Source: DASQPR01 sp035713725
GTDB lineage: Bacteria > Actinomycetota > Actinomycetes > Mycobacteriales > Micromonosporaceae
Length of the DNA: 45,397 nt
NCBI GenBank assembly: GCA_035713725.1
Contig: DASTMZ010000027.1
Coordinates: 1 to 45,397 of the forward strand
Reading direction: 5' to 3'
The translations under genes and the position numbers were made by a program. The notes under the pieces were generated by a model. The model saw nothing but the letters and a program-made list of their open reading frames with translations, did not search any database and was not told the origin of the DNA. Positions 24,144 to 32,235 of this stretch are shown piece after piece (position 1 is the first letter of the stretch; every line of letters begins with the position of its first letter).

Positions 24144-24572
24144 TCAGCGCCGAAGGGCACGCCCGGCATGGTGCGCGTAGAGCAGGTCGAGGATCGAGCG
24201 CGCAGCGTCGAACCAGCGATCCAGCCACGCCTCGTCGGGCATCGCGCCCTTCGGCGGCAACTCCATCAGCAGTCCGCGCAACAGCGGGTGGTCGGCCATC
24301 GTGCCGGTCGGCGAATCGTCGAGCCAGTCGCCCGCGCCGAACACCGGCTCGGACATCGTTTCCAGGTCGTTGATGGAAATGGACGGTGTGACCGATGCCA
24401 GAATCGACGGCATCGTGGACATGTCGTCCAGCGGCGGTGGCGTCCGGTCCGAGTCGCCCGGCTGCCCCGGCAGGCCCGTGCTATCGCGGCGCTGGTTCGT
24501 GCGGTAGGTCACCTGACCGGCGAACCGGTCCTCCGGAGCGCCGTTGCCGAACGCGTCGGGGCTGTTCTTCAT
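24144..24572 (-). CDS. Hypothetical protein
   Basis: 142 residues, not recognised. Polar, Pro/Asp-rich first half (about 1-60) suggesting disorder, then a more ordered part with SISINDLETM, DWLDDSPTGTMADHPLLRG and a helical end EAWLDRWFDAARSILDLLYAHHAG. No signal peptide or membrane segment. ATG start with AGGCGATCCT just upstream. It ends 23 bases before the deaminase start on the same strand, so the two may share a transcript. Codon use looks like its neighbours, which supports a real gene. Confidence 0.6.
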   Translation of the reverse strand: MKNSPDAFGNGAPEDRFAGQVTYRTNQRRDSTGLPGQPGDSDRTPPPLDDMSTMPSILASVTPSISINDLETMSEPVFGAGDWLDDSPTGTMADHPLLRGLLMELPPKGAMPDEAWLDRWFDAARSILDLLYAHHAGRALRR

Positions 24573-24766
24573 AGGATCGCCTGCCTATGTCGTGTCCACA
24601 CGGGATGGGAGTTGCGCAGCGACCGCCGCACCACGATCGAGGCGCGCGACGGGTACGTGAGGTACAACGACCCTTATAAGGACAGGCGACGCCTTTAGCT
24701 AGATATCCGGATATGTAGCAACGACCGGCCAGCACGAGAGCGGCCGGGGTTGCCGACCGCTAAACA

Positions 24767-24803
24767 AACCAGGCGCCGCCCCGGGTTGGGGATGCGCCTG
24801 GTT
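24767..24803 (-). terminator. Hairpin after DUF397 gene
   Basis: Perfect 10-bp stem AACCAGGCGC/GCGCCTGGTT, with a second inner stem CCCC/GGGG, starting 21 bases past the stop of the minus-strand DUF397 gene. Strong terminator candidate. Confidence 0.75.
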
Positions 24804-24824
24804 GGCTCGTCGGCAGCGCGTCGA

Positions 24825-25040
24825 TTAGTCGAACTCGCCGTCCTTCACGCCACCGATGAATGCCTCCCACTCATCCGGTGTGTAGACGAGCGTCGGCCCG
24901 CTCAGGTCCTTCGAGTCACGGACGGCGATCGCGCCGTCTACGAACGCGACCTCGACGCAGCTGCCGCTTTGGCTCTGGCTCGACTTCCGCCAGACCGCGC
25001 TGGACAGGTCGACCCGAAGCCCCTTCGTCTCCACTATCAC
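24825..25040 (-). CDS. DUF397 domain protein
   Basis: 71 residues. Typical DUF397: WRKSSQSQSGSCVEVAF near 18-34, VRDSKDLSGP and FTPDEWEAFI-like TPDEWEAFIGGVKDGEF at the end. DUF397 genes almost always follow an XRE regulator gene in Actinomycetes, and in Streptomyces the pair (BldB/WhiJ-like systems) affects development; the small protein is thought to antagonise the regulator. Here its ATG overlaps the XRE stop by four bases, so the two are co-translated. Confidence 0.92.
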   Translation of the reverse strand: MIVETKGLRVDLSSAVWRKSSQSQSGSCVEVAFVDGAIAVRDSKDLSGPTLVYTPDEWEAFIGGVKDGEFD

Positions 25041-25885
25041 TTCAGCTCCCTTGCTCGTGCGGCGACGAACTGCACCGACTCGGTCGGGTTCAGCGCGGTC
25101 GCCTGCAGCCGATCAAAAATGAACTTGTAGCGATGGAGCTCGTCGTCCTTCTCGAGGAACAGTCCGCCCGCCGCGTTCTCGGCGAAGACGACATCCGGAT
25201 CCGCCATCTCCTCGTATTCGAGGATCGCGAACGTGCCGTCCATCCCAATGTGCGCCCCGACCGCAAACGGCAGGACCTGGATCGTGATATTCGGCCGGTC
25301 GCTGATCTCGACCAACTTCTGGAGCTGGGCGTGCATGATCGACCGGCTGCCGACCATTCTCTGGAACACCGCCTCGTCGAGAATCGCCCAAAAGTCGATG
25401 GGCTCGTTCTGATCAAGGAGCGACTGCCGAATCGTACGGACCCTGATCCGCTCGTCCAACTCGGCGTCACTAATAAGTGGACGGGTCGCCCGAATGACGT
25501 TGCGCGCGTAGTCCTCGGTCTGCATGAGACCGGGTACGAGCTGGGCTTCGTACGCGCTGATCGACGTCGCGCCCGCCTCGAGCCCGACGTACGCGCCGGT
25601 CAGCACGTGGCCGTAGCGCAGCCACCAGCCGCGCTGGCGGGCCTCGCGGGCGACCTGCACGAGGTCGTCTACCAATCCGCCGTCCACGCCGTAGAGCGAC
25701 AGCATGCTGCGTACGTCGGTGGCAGACGCGCCCGTCTGGCCGGTCTCGATCCGGGATACCTTCGACGCCGAGAAGTCGAGCCGGTCGGCGACGAGATCGA
25801 TCGTGACACCGGCTTGTTCACGCAGTCGTCGCAACTCCATGCCGAGCCGGCGACGGCGAACCGTCGGGCTGGATCGGCTGGTCAC
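25037..25885 (-). CDS. XRE-family helix-turn-helix regulator with DUF5753
   Basis: 282 residues. HTH_XRE at about 12-70 (LRRLREQAGVTIDLVADRLD, then FSASKVSRIETGQTG), then the DUF5753 domain (about 90-275) with YEAQLVPGLMQTEDYAR, RQSLL, DEAVFQRMVGS and NITIQVLPFAVGAH. This is the WhiJ-like architecture found in many copies per genome in Streptomyces and relatives. Paired with DUF397 in a four-base overlap. Targets unknown; self-regulation from the upstream noncoding region is likely. Confidence 0.93.
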   Translation of the reverse strand: MTSRSSPTVRRRRLGMELRRLREQAGVTIDLVADRLDFSASKVSRIETGQTGASATDVRSMLSLYGVDGGLVDDLVQVAREARQRGWWLRYGHVLTGAYVGLEAGATSISAYEAQLVPGLMQTEDYARNVIRATRPLISDAELDERIRVRTIRQSLLDQNEPIDFWAILDEAVFQRMVGSRSIMHAQLQKLVEISDRPNITIQVLPFAVGAHIGMDGTFAILEYEEMADPDVVFAENAAGGLFLEKDDELHRYKFIFDRLQATALNPTESVQFVAARARELK

Positions 25886-26323
25886 GCGGCACCTCCGGGA
25901 TCGGACACAGTGACGGCACGTTCACTATGGGGCACCGAGACGCCGGCCGCACGCCAACCGGCCGGGTGTCGTCCCTGCGCAGACGGCCCGTACCAATGAC
26001 GATCTTGACAACGGCACCGCCCCGCGCGTCCCACGAACGGACGATGGCTATGTGGTCAAACTAGCTCAATTGCGGGCTAAACCTGTATCTGTGCCAAGTC
26101 CAAATCTGCAACTTGCATTGATCAGGAATCCTACGGCAGGCTAGGCAAAGGCGTTAACCGACGTTGCCAACCCGGTCGATGGCCGTTGATCCACATCCAG
26201 ATCGATGCGTCGGACGGGTTAACGATGCACCCGCCGATGCGGCACGGCCACCGCGTCGACTCGAACCAACCAGGGCCGGTGGGCCGCCCGAACGGCGGAG
26301 TCGCTCACCGGACTAACCCAACC
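25886..26323. other. Noncoding region upstream of the XRE/DUF397 pair
   Basis: No supported gene, although the downstream hypothetical gene could start as early as 26186 or 26225. Bases 26040-26170 form a clearly AT-richer island and should contain the promoters. No strong inverted repeat was noticed. Confidence 0.4.
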
Positions 26324-26653
26324 GTGCCCACCGCGAGGGAGTTCAGGTTGATACCCCGGTCCGGCGAGGTCATCCGCGTGACCCGCGCAGCGAGTGTGCA
26401 GTTTGCGGCCGCGCCGCTCTTGTTCCGAGTCATCCGCGTTCATGACTGGTCCACCTACGACGGATGGGCATGGCTCGATGGCTACGAGCTCAATTCCATC
26501 GGCGAGGCGGTCGACCGACGGTCGATCTTCGTGCAGGTCGGCGGATTGCAGCCGGCAAATCCCGCCATTACGTCGCGGTTTGTAGGGGCGCGCCGCGGCG
26601 CGGACGGCGCGATCGGCGGCGTGGTAAGCCAGGCGGCGGCGCGGCGCCCTTAG
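26324..26653 (+). CDS. Conserved small hypothetical protein
   Basis: 109 residues from GTG 26324. The sequence REFRLIPRSGEVI, then LLFRVIRVHDW, STYDGWAWLDGYEL and RRSIFVQVGGL looks like a compact all-beta domain rather than noise; I recall similar proteins in other actinobacteria but no function. The start is uncertain: TTG 26186 and ATG 26225 are in frame but add a Pro/Arg-rich, low-quality N-terminus. A hairpin follows the stop. Convergent with the PASTA gene. Confidence 0.6.
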   Translation: MPTAREFRLIPRSGEVIRVTRAASVQFAAAPLLFRVIRVHDWSTYDGWAWLDGYELNSIGEAVDRRSIFVQVGGLQPANPAITSRFVGARRGADGAIGGVVSQAAARRP

Positions 26654-26687
26654 GTCCGATCTCGGGAGAGGGGCCCGACGTCGGACC
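26653..26687. terminator. Hairpin between convergent genes
   Basis: Two nested stems, GGTCCGA/TCGGACC outside and TCGGG/CCCGA inside, immediately after the stop of the small plus-strand gene and before the end of the convergent PASTA gene. Confidence 0.6.
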
Positions 26688-26735
26688 GGGTGCCGGCCGC
26701 CGGCTTGGACGGCGGCTTGCACGGGCGGCGCGCTG

Positions 26736-27731
26736 CTACGACTGACTCGGCGACGGTGCGGCCGACGGGGCCGACGGTGCGCTCGACGGCGACGCTGGTG
26801 CGACGCCGTAGGTCAGGGTCACCTGCGTGCCGACCGGGACAGTCGAACCGGGCGCCGGATCCGCGGCAATCACCATGCCGACTTGGCTCGGGTCCGACAC
26901 CGTCTGCGGGATTGCCTGGAACGTGAGCTTGAGCTGGCTGAGCTCGCTCTCCGCGTCCTCCAGGCTCTTAGACGTCAAATCCGCGGGTACGGTGACCTGC
27001 GCGGGCGCGGTCGAGGGCGGTGCCGAGGTGGTGGGCGGCGCGGTCGTCGGTGGTGTCGACGGCGCGACGGTCGTTGGTGTGTGAGTGGGCGCCGGCGTCG
27101 GATTGGTGTCGTGATGCCGCGTGGCAACCACGAGGCCGTACGCCAATCCGACGATCAGCAGCAGGCCCAGCACACCGAGCAGGATCGGCAGCCACCACGC
27201 CCGGCCGGGCGCCCGGTCATCGGGACCTTCCGGCGCGGTAGGCGGACGGTACGGTCCGGCCGGACGTACCGTGGCACGGCCCTGCCAGCCCTCCGGTACC
27301 GGCGGCGCGACGGCGGTGTCATCGATCGACCGCGGTGCGCCCGGCGGAAGATCTGCGGTGGTGTCGCCAAGCTTCGGCACAGCACGCGTCGCGTCGGCAT
27401 CGAACGCCCGAGTCCCGTCCGGGTCGGTGCCCGAGGTCTCGGCCCCGGTGGTCATGCCGGCACCCGCCGAGTCGTCCACGGCCGGGTGGACCTGGGTGGC
27501 GTCGGGATCAAGCGGCGGGCCGACACGAGTCGCGTCCAGATCGGCTGGCGCGGTTGCGGCGGCACCGTCGGCACCGTGTGCCGCGCGGTCGGCCGGTTCG
27601 GTTGTCGCGCCGCGGTCGGCCGGTTCGGTTGTCGCGCCGCCGTCGGCCGGCTCGTCGACCGGCGCGGCAGCATCGCTCGTGTCGGGCATTTCGCCGTCGG
27701 CGTCGTGATCGTCTCGGGGCCGATCTTCCAC
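26736..27731 (-). CDS. Membrane-anchored PASTA-domain protein without kinase domain
   Basis: 331 residues. Long acidic, Thr/Asp/Pro-rich N-terminal tail (1-175), one transmembrane helix (about 180-203, WWLPILLGVLGLLLIVGLAYG), a Thr/Pro stalk, then one PASTA domain (about 245-310: VTVPADLTSKSLEDAESELS, then ADPAPGSTVPVGTQVTLTYG) and a Ser/Pro tail. By topology the tail is cytoplasmic and the PASTA domain external. The tail repeats a D-(A/G)-T-(R/Q) motif (DATRVGP, DATQVHP, DGTRAF, DATRAVP), which resembles phosphothreonine sites read by FHA domains. It also has a 9-residue tandem repeat (GATTEPADR). Function unknown; possibly a kinase substrate or wall sensor. Confidence 0.8.
   Translation of the reverse strand: MEDRPRDDHDADGEMPDTSDAAAPVDEPADGGATTEPADRGATTEPADRAAHGADGAAATAPADLDATRVGPPLDPDATQVHPAVDDSAGAGMTTGAETSGTDPDGTRAFDADATRAVPKLGDTTADLPPGAPRSIDDTAVAPPVPEGWQGRATVRPAGPYRPPTAPEGPDDRAPGRAWWLPILLGVLGLLLIVGLAYGLVVATRHHDTNPTPAPTHTPTTVAPSTPPTTAPPTTSAPPSTAPAQVTVPADLTSKSLEDAESELSQLKLTFQAIPQTVSDPSQVGMVIAADPAPGSTVPVGTQVTLTYGVAPASPSSAPSAPSAAPSPSQS
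27585..27638. repeat. Tandem 27-bp coding repeat
   Basis: Two identical 27-bp units (27585-27611 and 27612-27638), followed by a degenerate third, encoding the repeated nonapeptide GATTEPADR in the PASTA protein's cytoplasmic tail. In-frame length change is expected between strains. Confidence 0.85.
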
Positions 27732-27840
27732 AACTCGACACTAGTTGCCGGCCACCCATGACGTGGCCGCGGGCCGCACCGGCCCGGCGTGCGTACCCCA
27801 GCCTTCGGGCGCACACCGCGGTCGATCCGCCGGCGATCGC

Positions 27841-28563
27841 TCACGGCGAGGTCGACGGCGACGGCGAGGGTGAGTCGGTCGGCGGCGAGGATGGCGGCCC
27901 GCCACTGTCACCGCAGGTCAGCGTGATCGCGGTGTTCCAGTGCGTAGTCGGGTCGTTCTGATCGGGCGACTCGGCCGTGACGAACTTGGTGCGATCGCCC
28001 TGGTAGCGCGCAATCTTGAAACCAAGGGCCGCGAGTTGGCTGCCCCACGTCTGGCACACCGTGTTCGGCTCAATCGGAGGCACCGCGAGCGGCGGCGGCG
28101 GTCCGTTGACGAAGACCTTCACGGAGTGACCGGTCGGCACGCTCTGCCCGGCCCCCGGCACCGTGTGGTTCACGGTCTGCGCGGTGCCGCTTGAGTTGAA
28201 GACGAGGTCCACGCCGATCTTGTGGTTGCGGAGATCGTTGCGCGCGTCTTGGAATGCCGTGCCGCTGTAGTCCGGGAGAGTGTACTGATTGCCCGACTGC
28301 GTCGGCGTGGAACTCGGCGTCTGCGAGGGCGACGGTGTCGGCGACGCCGACGAGGACGGGGACGACGGCGGGGACGACGCCGGCGGTTGAGCGTTCGCGC
28401 GCGGCGTCGGGGTCAGTGTCCAACCCAGCGTCGCGCCGATCGCGGCGCACGCGAGGAACCCGACGACGACCGCGAACACCCGGCCGCCGGACCCACTGCG
28501 ACGTGCAGTGTTGCCGCCACGGTCGGCGTAATTATCGGCGGGCGGACGCGGCGTCGAAGTCAC
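27841..28563 (-). CDS. Membrane-anchored protein with two PASTA-like domains
   Basis: 240 residues from GTG 28563 (VTSTPRPPADNYADRGG). One transmembrane helix (about 27-48, VFAVVVGFLACAAIGATLGW), a Pro/Ser stalk (55-85), then a PASTA domain (YTLPDYSGTAFQDARNDLRN, ending GAGQSVPTGHSVKVFVNG) and a second, divergent one with two Cys (NTVCQTWGSQLAALGFKIA and ITLTCGD) that could form a disulfide. Pro/Ser tail. The frame continues upstream to 28704, but that overlaps the divergent gene's start and is Arg-rich. With the neighbouring PASTA gene on the same strand it forms a non-kinase PASTA pair. Confidence 0.78.
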   Translation of the reverse strand: MTSTPRPPADNYADRGGNTARRSGSGGRVFAVVVGFLACAAIGATLGWTLTPTPRANAQPPASSPPSSPSSSASPTPSPSQTPSSTPTQSGNQYTLPDYSGTAFQDARNDLRNHKIGVDLVFNSSGTAQTVNHTVPGAGQSVPTGHSVKVFVNGPPPPLAVPPIEPNTVCQTWGSQLAALGFKIARYQGDRTKFVTAESPDQNDPTTHWNTAITLTCGDSGGPPSSPPTDSPSPSPSTSP

Positions 28564-28634
28564 CCCACGAGTGTGCCGTATCCGAGCGAATTCGTCCGCT
28601 CGCCATCGTTGTCGGTTCCCAGTACGCTCCCGAC

Positions 28635-29867
28635 ATGGCCAAACTGGGCTGGACAGCATCGGTTGGGCTGGCCGTCGGAGCCTCGGCAGGCATGGCGGCG
28701 GCACAGTTCGGACTCGGGTACGGCCTCGGCATCATCTCCTGGGCGCCCGCGACACCGGGCGCCACACCGGATGACACGTGGCTGGCGAGCCTCGCGTGGA
28801 CGGTGTTCATCGCTGCCACGTCGACCGTGACGGGCACGATATTCGCCGATCGCCGCGCGGCCGGCGCGGTTGGTGCGCCGCCTCGGCGGATGGCGCCGGA
28901 TGGACGATCCATCGCGCCCGGCGTGCTGGCCACCGGCGCATGGCGCACATCGTTGGCGTTCTGCGCCGCGGTCGGCGCATTGCTCTCCGTTGTGTTGGTG
29001 CTGGTTCCGGCGCGCACCGCGGTCCGTGCCGACACGACGGCACCGGAGTTGATCGCCGCCGGGTACGCCGTCGTCGGTGTCGTGATCGGCATCCTGATCT
29101 CGGTGTGCGCACTGTCCGTCCGGTCCATCACGACGAACGTGCTGACCAGTTCGGCGTGGCTGTGGCTGCTCGCCATCGCGGCATCCATCGACGGGATCGG
29201 TGCGGACACCGGGCCGCACGGCACGCCATTGGCCATGTGGCCGTACGGCCCTGGCGCGTATTTCCGCACCTCATGGTCGGTCGCGGGCACCGCGCTGATG
29301 TTCGGCGCCGCCCTGGTCATCGGCGCCGGAGTGGCATGGGTCGCGCAACGGCGCGGCGACAACGCGGTCGGCATCGCATTATCTGGCGCGATCGGCCCGC
29401 TGACCGTCGCCGCCGCTTACCTGCTCACCGCGCCGCGGCTGGTCGGGGTTCACGCGAACGCACAGATCTCGGCATACCTGACCGCGCCGTACGCGGTGAT
29501 CGCCGGGCTCGCCGGCTCGGTGCTGGTGGTGGTGTTGTCCGCCAACCGCGCGGCCCGGCGCTCGCGGCGCGACGCCGACGAGGTCGCGCATGCCGACTGG
29601 CCAACCACCATCGCGACCGCCCCCGGACCTCGGACGCCGATCGACGGGACGCCGGCCAAGTCTGGCGCCGAGAGCGGCGCGACGACTTTCGAACTGTCCG
29701 CCGGCAAATCCACCCCGTCGCGGCTGCCCACGCCGCCGGCCGGATCCGGCTCGACGTCGAGCACCAGCGCCATCGCCGCCGCGCCGACGGTGGGCGCCGA
29801 CACGACGGGTACGGCACCGGTACGTCGCCCATCGCCCAGGCCCCGACGCCGGCCGGGACGGCGCTAG
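28635..29867 (+). CDS. Polytopic membrane protein of unknown function
   Basis: 410 residues from ATG 28635. About eight hydrophobic segments in residues 1-305 (for example AVVGVVIGILISVCALSV and VAGTALMFGAALVIGAGVAW), with the acidic/polar loop DTGPHGTPLAMWPYGPGAY between helices, then a disordered Thr/Pro/Ser-rich C-terminal tail ending in Arg/Pro (SPRPRRRPGRR). I do not recognise a transporter signature. Divergent from the second PASTA gene and convergent with the GCS2 ligase gene. A longer frame back to 28254 runs antisense through the PASTA gene and is rejected. Confidence 0.75.
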   Translation: MAKLGWTASVGLAVGASAGMAAAQFGLGYGLGIISWAPATPGATPDDTWLASLAWTVFIAATSTVTGTIFADRRAAGAVGAPPRRMAPDGRSIAPGVLATGAWRTSLAFCAAVGALLSVVLVLVPARTAVRADTTAPELIAAGYAVVGVVIGILISVCALSVRSITTNVLTSSAWLWLLAIAASIDGIGADTGPHGTPLAMWPYGPGAYFRTSWSVAGTALMFGAALVIGAGVAWVAQRRGDNAVGIALSGAIGPLTVAAAYLLTAPRLVGVHANAQISAYLTAPYAVIAGLAGSVLVVVLSANRAARRSRRDADEVAHADWPTTIATAPGPRTPIDGTPAKSGAESGATTFELSAGKSTPSRLPTPPAGSGSTSSTSAIAAAPTVGADTTGTAPVRRPSPRPRRRPGRR

Positions 29868-29900
29868 CCGGGGTCGACGCTTGCCGGGGTCCACTGCGGA

Positions 29901-31379
29901 CTAGTCGAGCGACCAGGTGTGCACCGGTTCGTTGGCGGGCAGTCGGTCCGCGTAGCGGCGCAGCATCTCGCGCAGCGCTGACGGTCGCGACATGCCGGTT
30001 GTCTCCTCCACATGCCGTACGGTGTCCACCTGCCATGTCGCACCGTTGCGGCGCGTCAGGCAGCGCCCCTCGATGATGCCGAGCAGGCGGTCGCGGATGT
30101 CCGGACGCACGCCGAACCGGTCGAGACCGTCGTAGGCCTTCGGCAGGAGGTTGCTCAGCACCAGCTCGACAGCGTCCACTTCGTCCAGCTGTGGCCACAC
30201 CTGCCGCGCCATGATGCCGTCTCGCGCGGCATGGTAGAAGTTCGCTTCCGCCTCCGCGAACGTCAACGACGTCCAGATTGGTCGGTCCACCTCGACGAGT
30301 TCGCGTACCAGGCCGAAGTAGAACGCCGCGTTCGCGAGCAGGTCGACGACGGTCGGACCGGCGGGCAGCACGCGGTTTTCGACCCGAAGGTGCGGCCGGC
30401 CGCCCATGATGTCGTAGACCGGCCGGTTCCATCGGTAGACCGTGCCGTTGTGCAGGCGCAACTCCGCCAGGCGTGGCACACCGCCGTCGGCCAGCACCTC
30501 GACCGGGTCCTCGCTGTCGCAGATCGGGAGCAGCGCGGGGAAATACCGTACGTTCTCCTCGAACAAGTCGAAGATCGACGTGATCCAGCGCTCGCCGAAC
30601 CACACGCGTGGCCGCACACCCTGCGACCGGAGCTCGTCCGGGCGGGTGTCGGTGGCCTGCTCGAAGAGCGCGATGCGTGTTTCGGCCCACAGCTGGCGGC
30701 CAAACAGGAACGGCGAGTTCGCACCGAGCGCGAGCTGCACGCCGGCGATCGCCTGCGAGGCGTTCCAGTAGTTCGCGAAGGTGTCGGGCGCGACCTGAAG
30801 GTGGAACTGAGCGCTCGTGCAGCCGGCTTCCGGTGCGATCGAGTCGACGTCTATCTGTAATCGCTCGACACCGCGGATGTCGATCGGCATGTCGCCGCCG
30901 CGGGATTCGAAGATCTGGTCATTCAACAACCGGTACCGCGGGTTGCCGGACAGGTTCTCGGAGACTGCGTGACGCTGTGTCAGAGTCGGCAGGATGCCGA
31001 TGACCACCACGTTCGCGTCGAATTTGCGCGCCCGATCGTCGGCTTTCGACACCGCGGCCAGCAGGTCGGCCTCGAAGTCGTCGAATCCGGCGCCGGCAAG
31101 CATGCGGGGCCGCGCATTCAACTCGAGATTGAACAGACCAAGCTCGGTCTGGAAGAGCGGATCGGCGAGCGAGGCCAGCACCTGACTGTTGAGCATCGCG
31201 GGCTCGGCCGCCGCGTCGATCAGGTTCAACTCCAATTCCAGCCCGGTCATCGTGTGTTCGACGTCGAACTGGAAGTCGCTCAACATGAGCGCGAAAACGT
31301 CCAGGCATCGGCGTACCTTGCGCCGGTAACGGACGCGGTCCTCGCGCGAAAAGGACATTGGCGAGATGTCCTCACCCAT
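29901..31379 (-). CDS. Glutamate-cysteine ligase family (GCS2) protein
   Basis: 492 residues from ATG 31379 (MGEDISPMSFSREDRVRYRR). GCS2 (PF04107) signs: TGLELELNLID with the paired Glu of the metal/ATP site near 47-56, LFNLELNARPRML, SAQFHLQV (about 190) and RVENRVLPAGPTVVDLLANA. Family members ligate glutamate to an amine, making gamma-glutamylcysteine or other gamma-glutamyl compounds. Actinomycetes make mycothiol rather than glutathione, so the product here is uncertain; ergothioneine-type EgtA is another relative. The frame extends to 31463 but the family N-terminus begins at 31379. Confidence 0.8.
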   Translation of the reverse strand: MGEDISPMSFSREDRVRYRRKVRRCLDVFALMLSDFQFDVEHTMTGLELELNLIDAAAEPAMLNSQVLASLADPLFQTELGLFNLELNARPRMLAGAGFDDFEADLLAAVSKADDRARKFDANVVVIGILPTLTQRHAVSENLSGNPRYRLLNDQIFESRGGDMPIDIRGVERLQIDVDSIAPEAGCTSAQFHLQVAPDTFANYWNASQAIAGVQLALGANSPFLFGRQLWAETRIALFEQATDTRPDELRSQGVRPRVWFGERWITSIFDLFEENVRYFPALLPICDSEDPVEVLADGGVPRLAELRLHNGTVYRWNRPVYDIMGGRPHLRVENRVLPAGPTVVDLLANAAFYFGLVRELVEVDRPIWTSLTFAEAEANFYHAARDGIMARQVWPQLDEVDAVELVLSNLLPKAYDGLDRFGVRPDIRDRLLGIIEGRCLTRRNGATWQVDTVRHVEETTGMSRPSALREMLRRYADRLPANEPVHTWSLD

Positions 31380-31475
31380 ACCGACGCTCCCGACTCCGAC
31401 GTGTGCGTCAACGTTACGAGCACGGTGGGTAGCCGGTCGAGGGACGAAATGGACAGTTCTCACCTGTCAGTAAGA

Positions 31476-31515
31476 CGGCGATTGCGTACGGCAACGTTGC
31501 CGTACGCAATCGCCG
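31476..31515. terminator. Perfect 40-bp palindrome
   Basis: Exact dyad with no spacer, centred between 31495 and 31496 (centre GGCAACGTTGCC). It lies 64 bases past the YceI stop on the minus strand and 97 bases upstream of the ligase start. As RNA it would make a very stable hairpin, so a terminator is likely; a protein-binding site is possible. Confidence 0.55.
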
Positions 31516-31578
31516 GAACGTATGTCCCCGAGGGTCGAATGGTTCTGTTGGCGGACCCGCCAACCGGGCAACCGGGGA

Positions 31579-32148
31579 CTAGTTGCGGATCGCCTCGCCC
31601 TCGATCTCGAGCTTCACCTTGTTGCCGATCATCACGCCGCCCGCCTCGAGCACCATGTTGTACGTGATGCCGAACGCCTCACGGTCGATCTCGCCGGTCG
31701 CGGAGAAGCCGAACACCTCCTTGCCGTACGGGCTGACCGTGACGCCGTCGAACTCCACATCGAGCTCGACCGGGACCGTGGTGTTCTTGATCGTCAAGTC
31801 GCCGCGCAACACGAACTCGTTGCCGCCCTTCGGCAGCAGGCTCGTGCTCGCGAACTCGATGGTGGGGTGTGCCTGCGCCTCGAAGAAGTCCGCGCTGCGC
31901 AGGTGGTTGTCGCGCTGCTCGACGCCGGTCGACACGCTCTCCACGACGATGCTCGCCTCTACCGACGAGTCGGCCGGGTCCTCGGTGACCACGATCTTGC
32001 CGCTGACCTGGTTGAACGAGCCGCGAACCTTGCTCACCATCAGGTGGCGAGCGACAAAGCCGACCCGGGTGTGTGCCGGGTCAAGCGAGAACGTCCCTGG
32101 TGCCGGGATCTTGATGCCCTGGTACTCACGGACGGCTGTGTCAGTCAT
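31579..32148 (-). CDS. YceI family protein
   Basis: 189 residues. Lipocalin-like YceI fold: FSLDPAHTRVGFVARHLMVSKVRG near 20-43, NHLRSADFFEAQAHPTIEF (about 81-99), LRGDLTIKNTTVPVELD and FSATGEIDREAFGITYN. YceI proteins bind polyisoprenoid or similar amphiphilic lipids; role here unknown. No signal peptide, so cytoplasmic, as is usual for actinobacterial members. ATG start with GAGGAGA ribosome-binding site. Divergent from a MarR gene, with two dyads in between, so it is probably repressed by that MarR protein. Confidence 0.94.
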   Translation of the reverse strand: MTDTAVREYQGIKIPAPGTFSLDPAHTRVGFVARHLMVSKVRGSFNQVSGKIVVTEDPADSSVEASIVVESVSTGVEQRDNHLRSADFFEAQAHPTIEFASTSLLPKGGNEFVLRGDLTIKNTTVPVELDVEFDGVTVSPYGKEVFGFSATGEIDREAFGITYNMVLEAGGVMIGNKVKLEIEGEAIRN

Positions 32149-32169
32149 GATCTCTCCTCGTACGACACA

Positions 32170-32217
32170 ATAGTTGCGAACACAACTATATACACGGCAT
32201 CAGTTGCGTCGTCAACT
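32170..32217. promoter_or_regulatory. Two MarR-type operator dyads between YceI and marR genes
   Basis: Site 1 is ATAGTTG-N6-CAACTAT (32170-32189); site 2 is AGTTG-N6-CAACT (32202-32217). Their centres are 30 bp apart, about three helical turns. They are typical MarR operators in spacing and lie 22 bases from the YceI start and 19 from the MarR start. Confidence 0.8.
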
Positions 32218-32235
32218 ATTGCTATACTAGGTCAC

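Noticed and set aside
24707..24718. ATATCCGGATAT palindrome as an operator
   Set aside because: Perfect 12-bp dyad but single, with no partner copy and no clear promoter around it; kept only as a note.
28778..30076. Plus-strand open frame of 432 codons
   Set aside because: Out-of-frame shadow of the membrane protein gene at 28635-29867; Arg-rich throughout.
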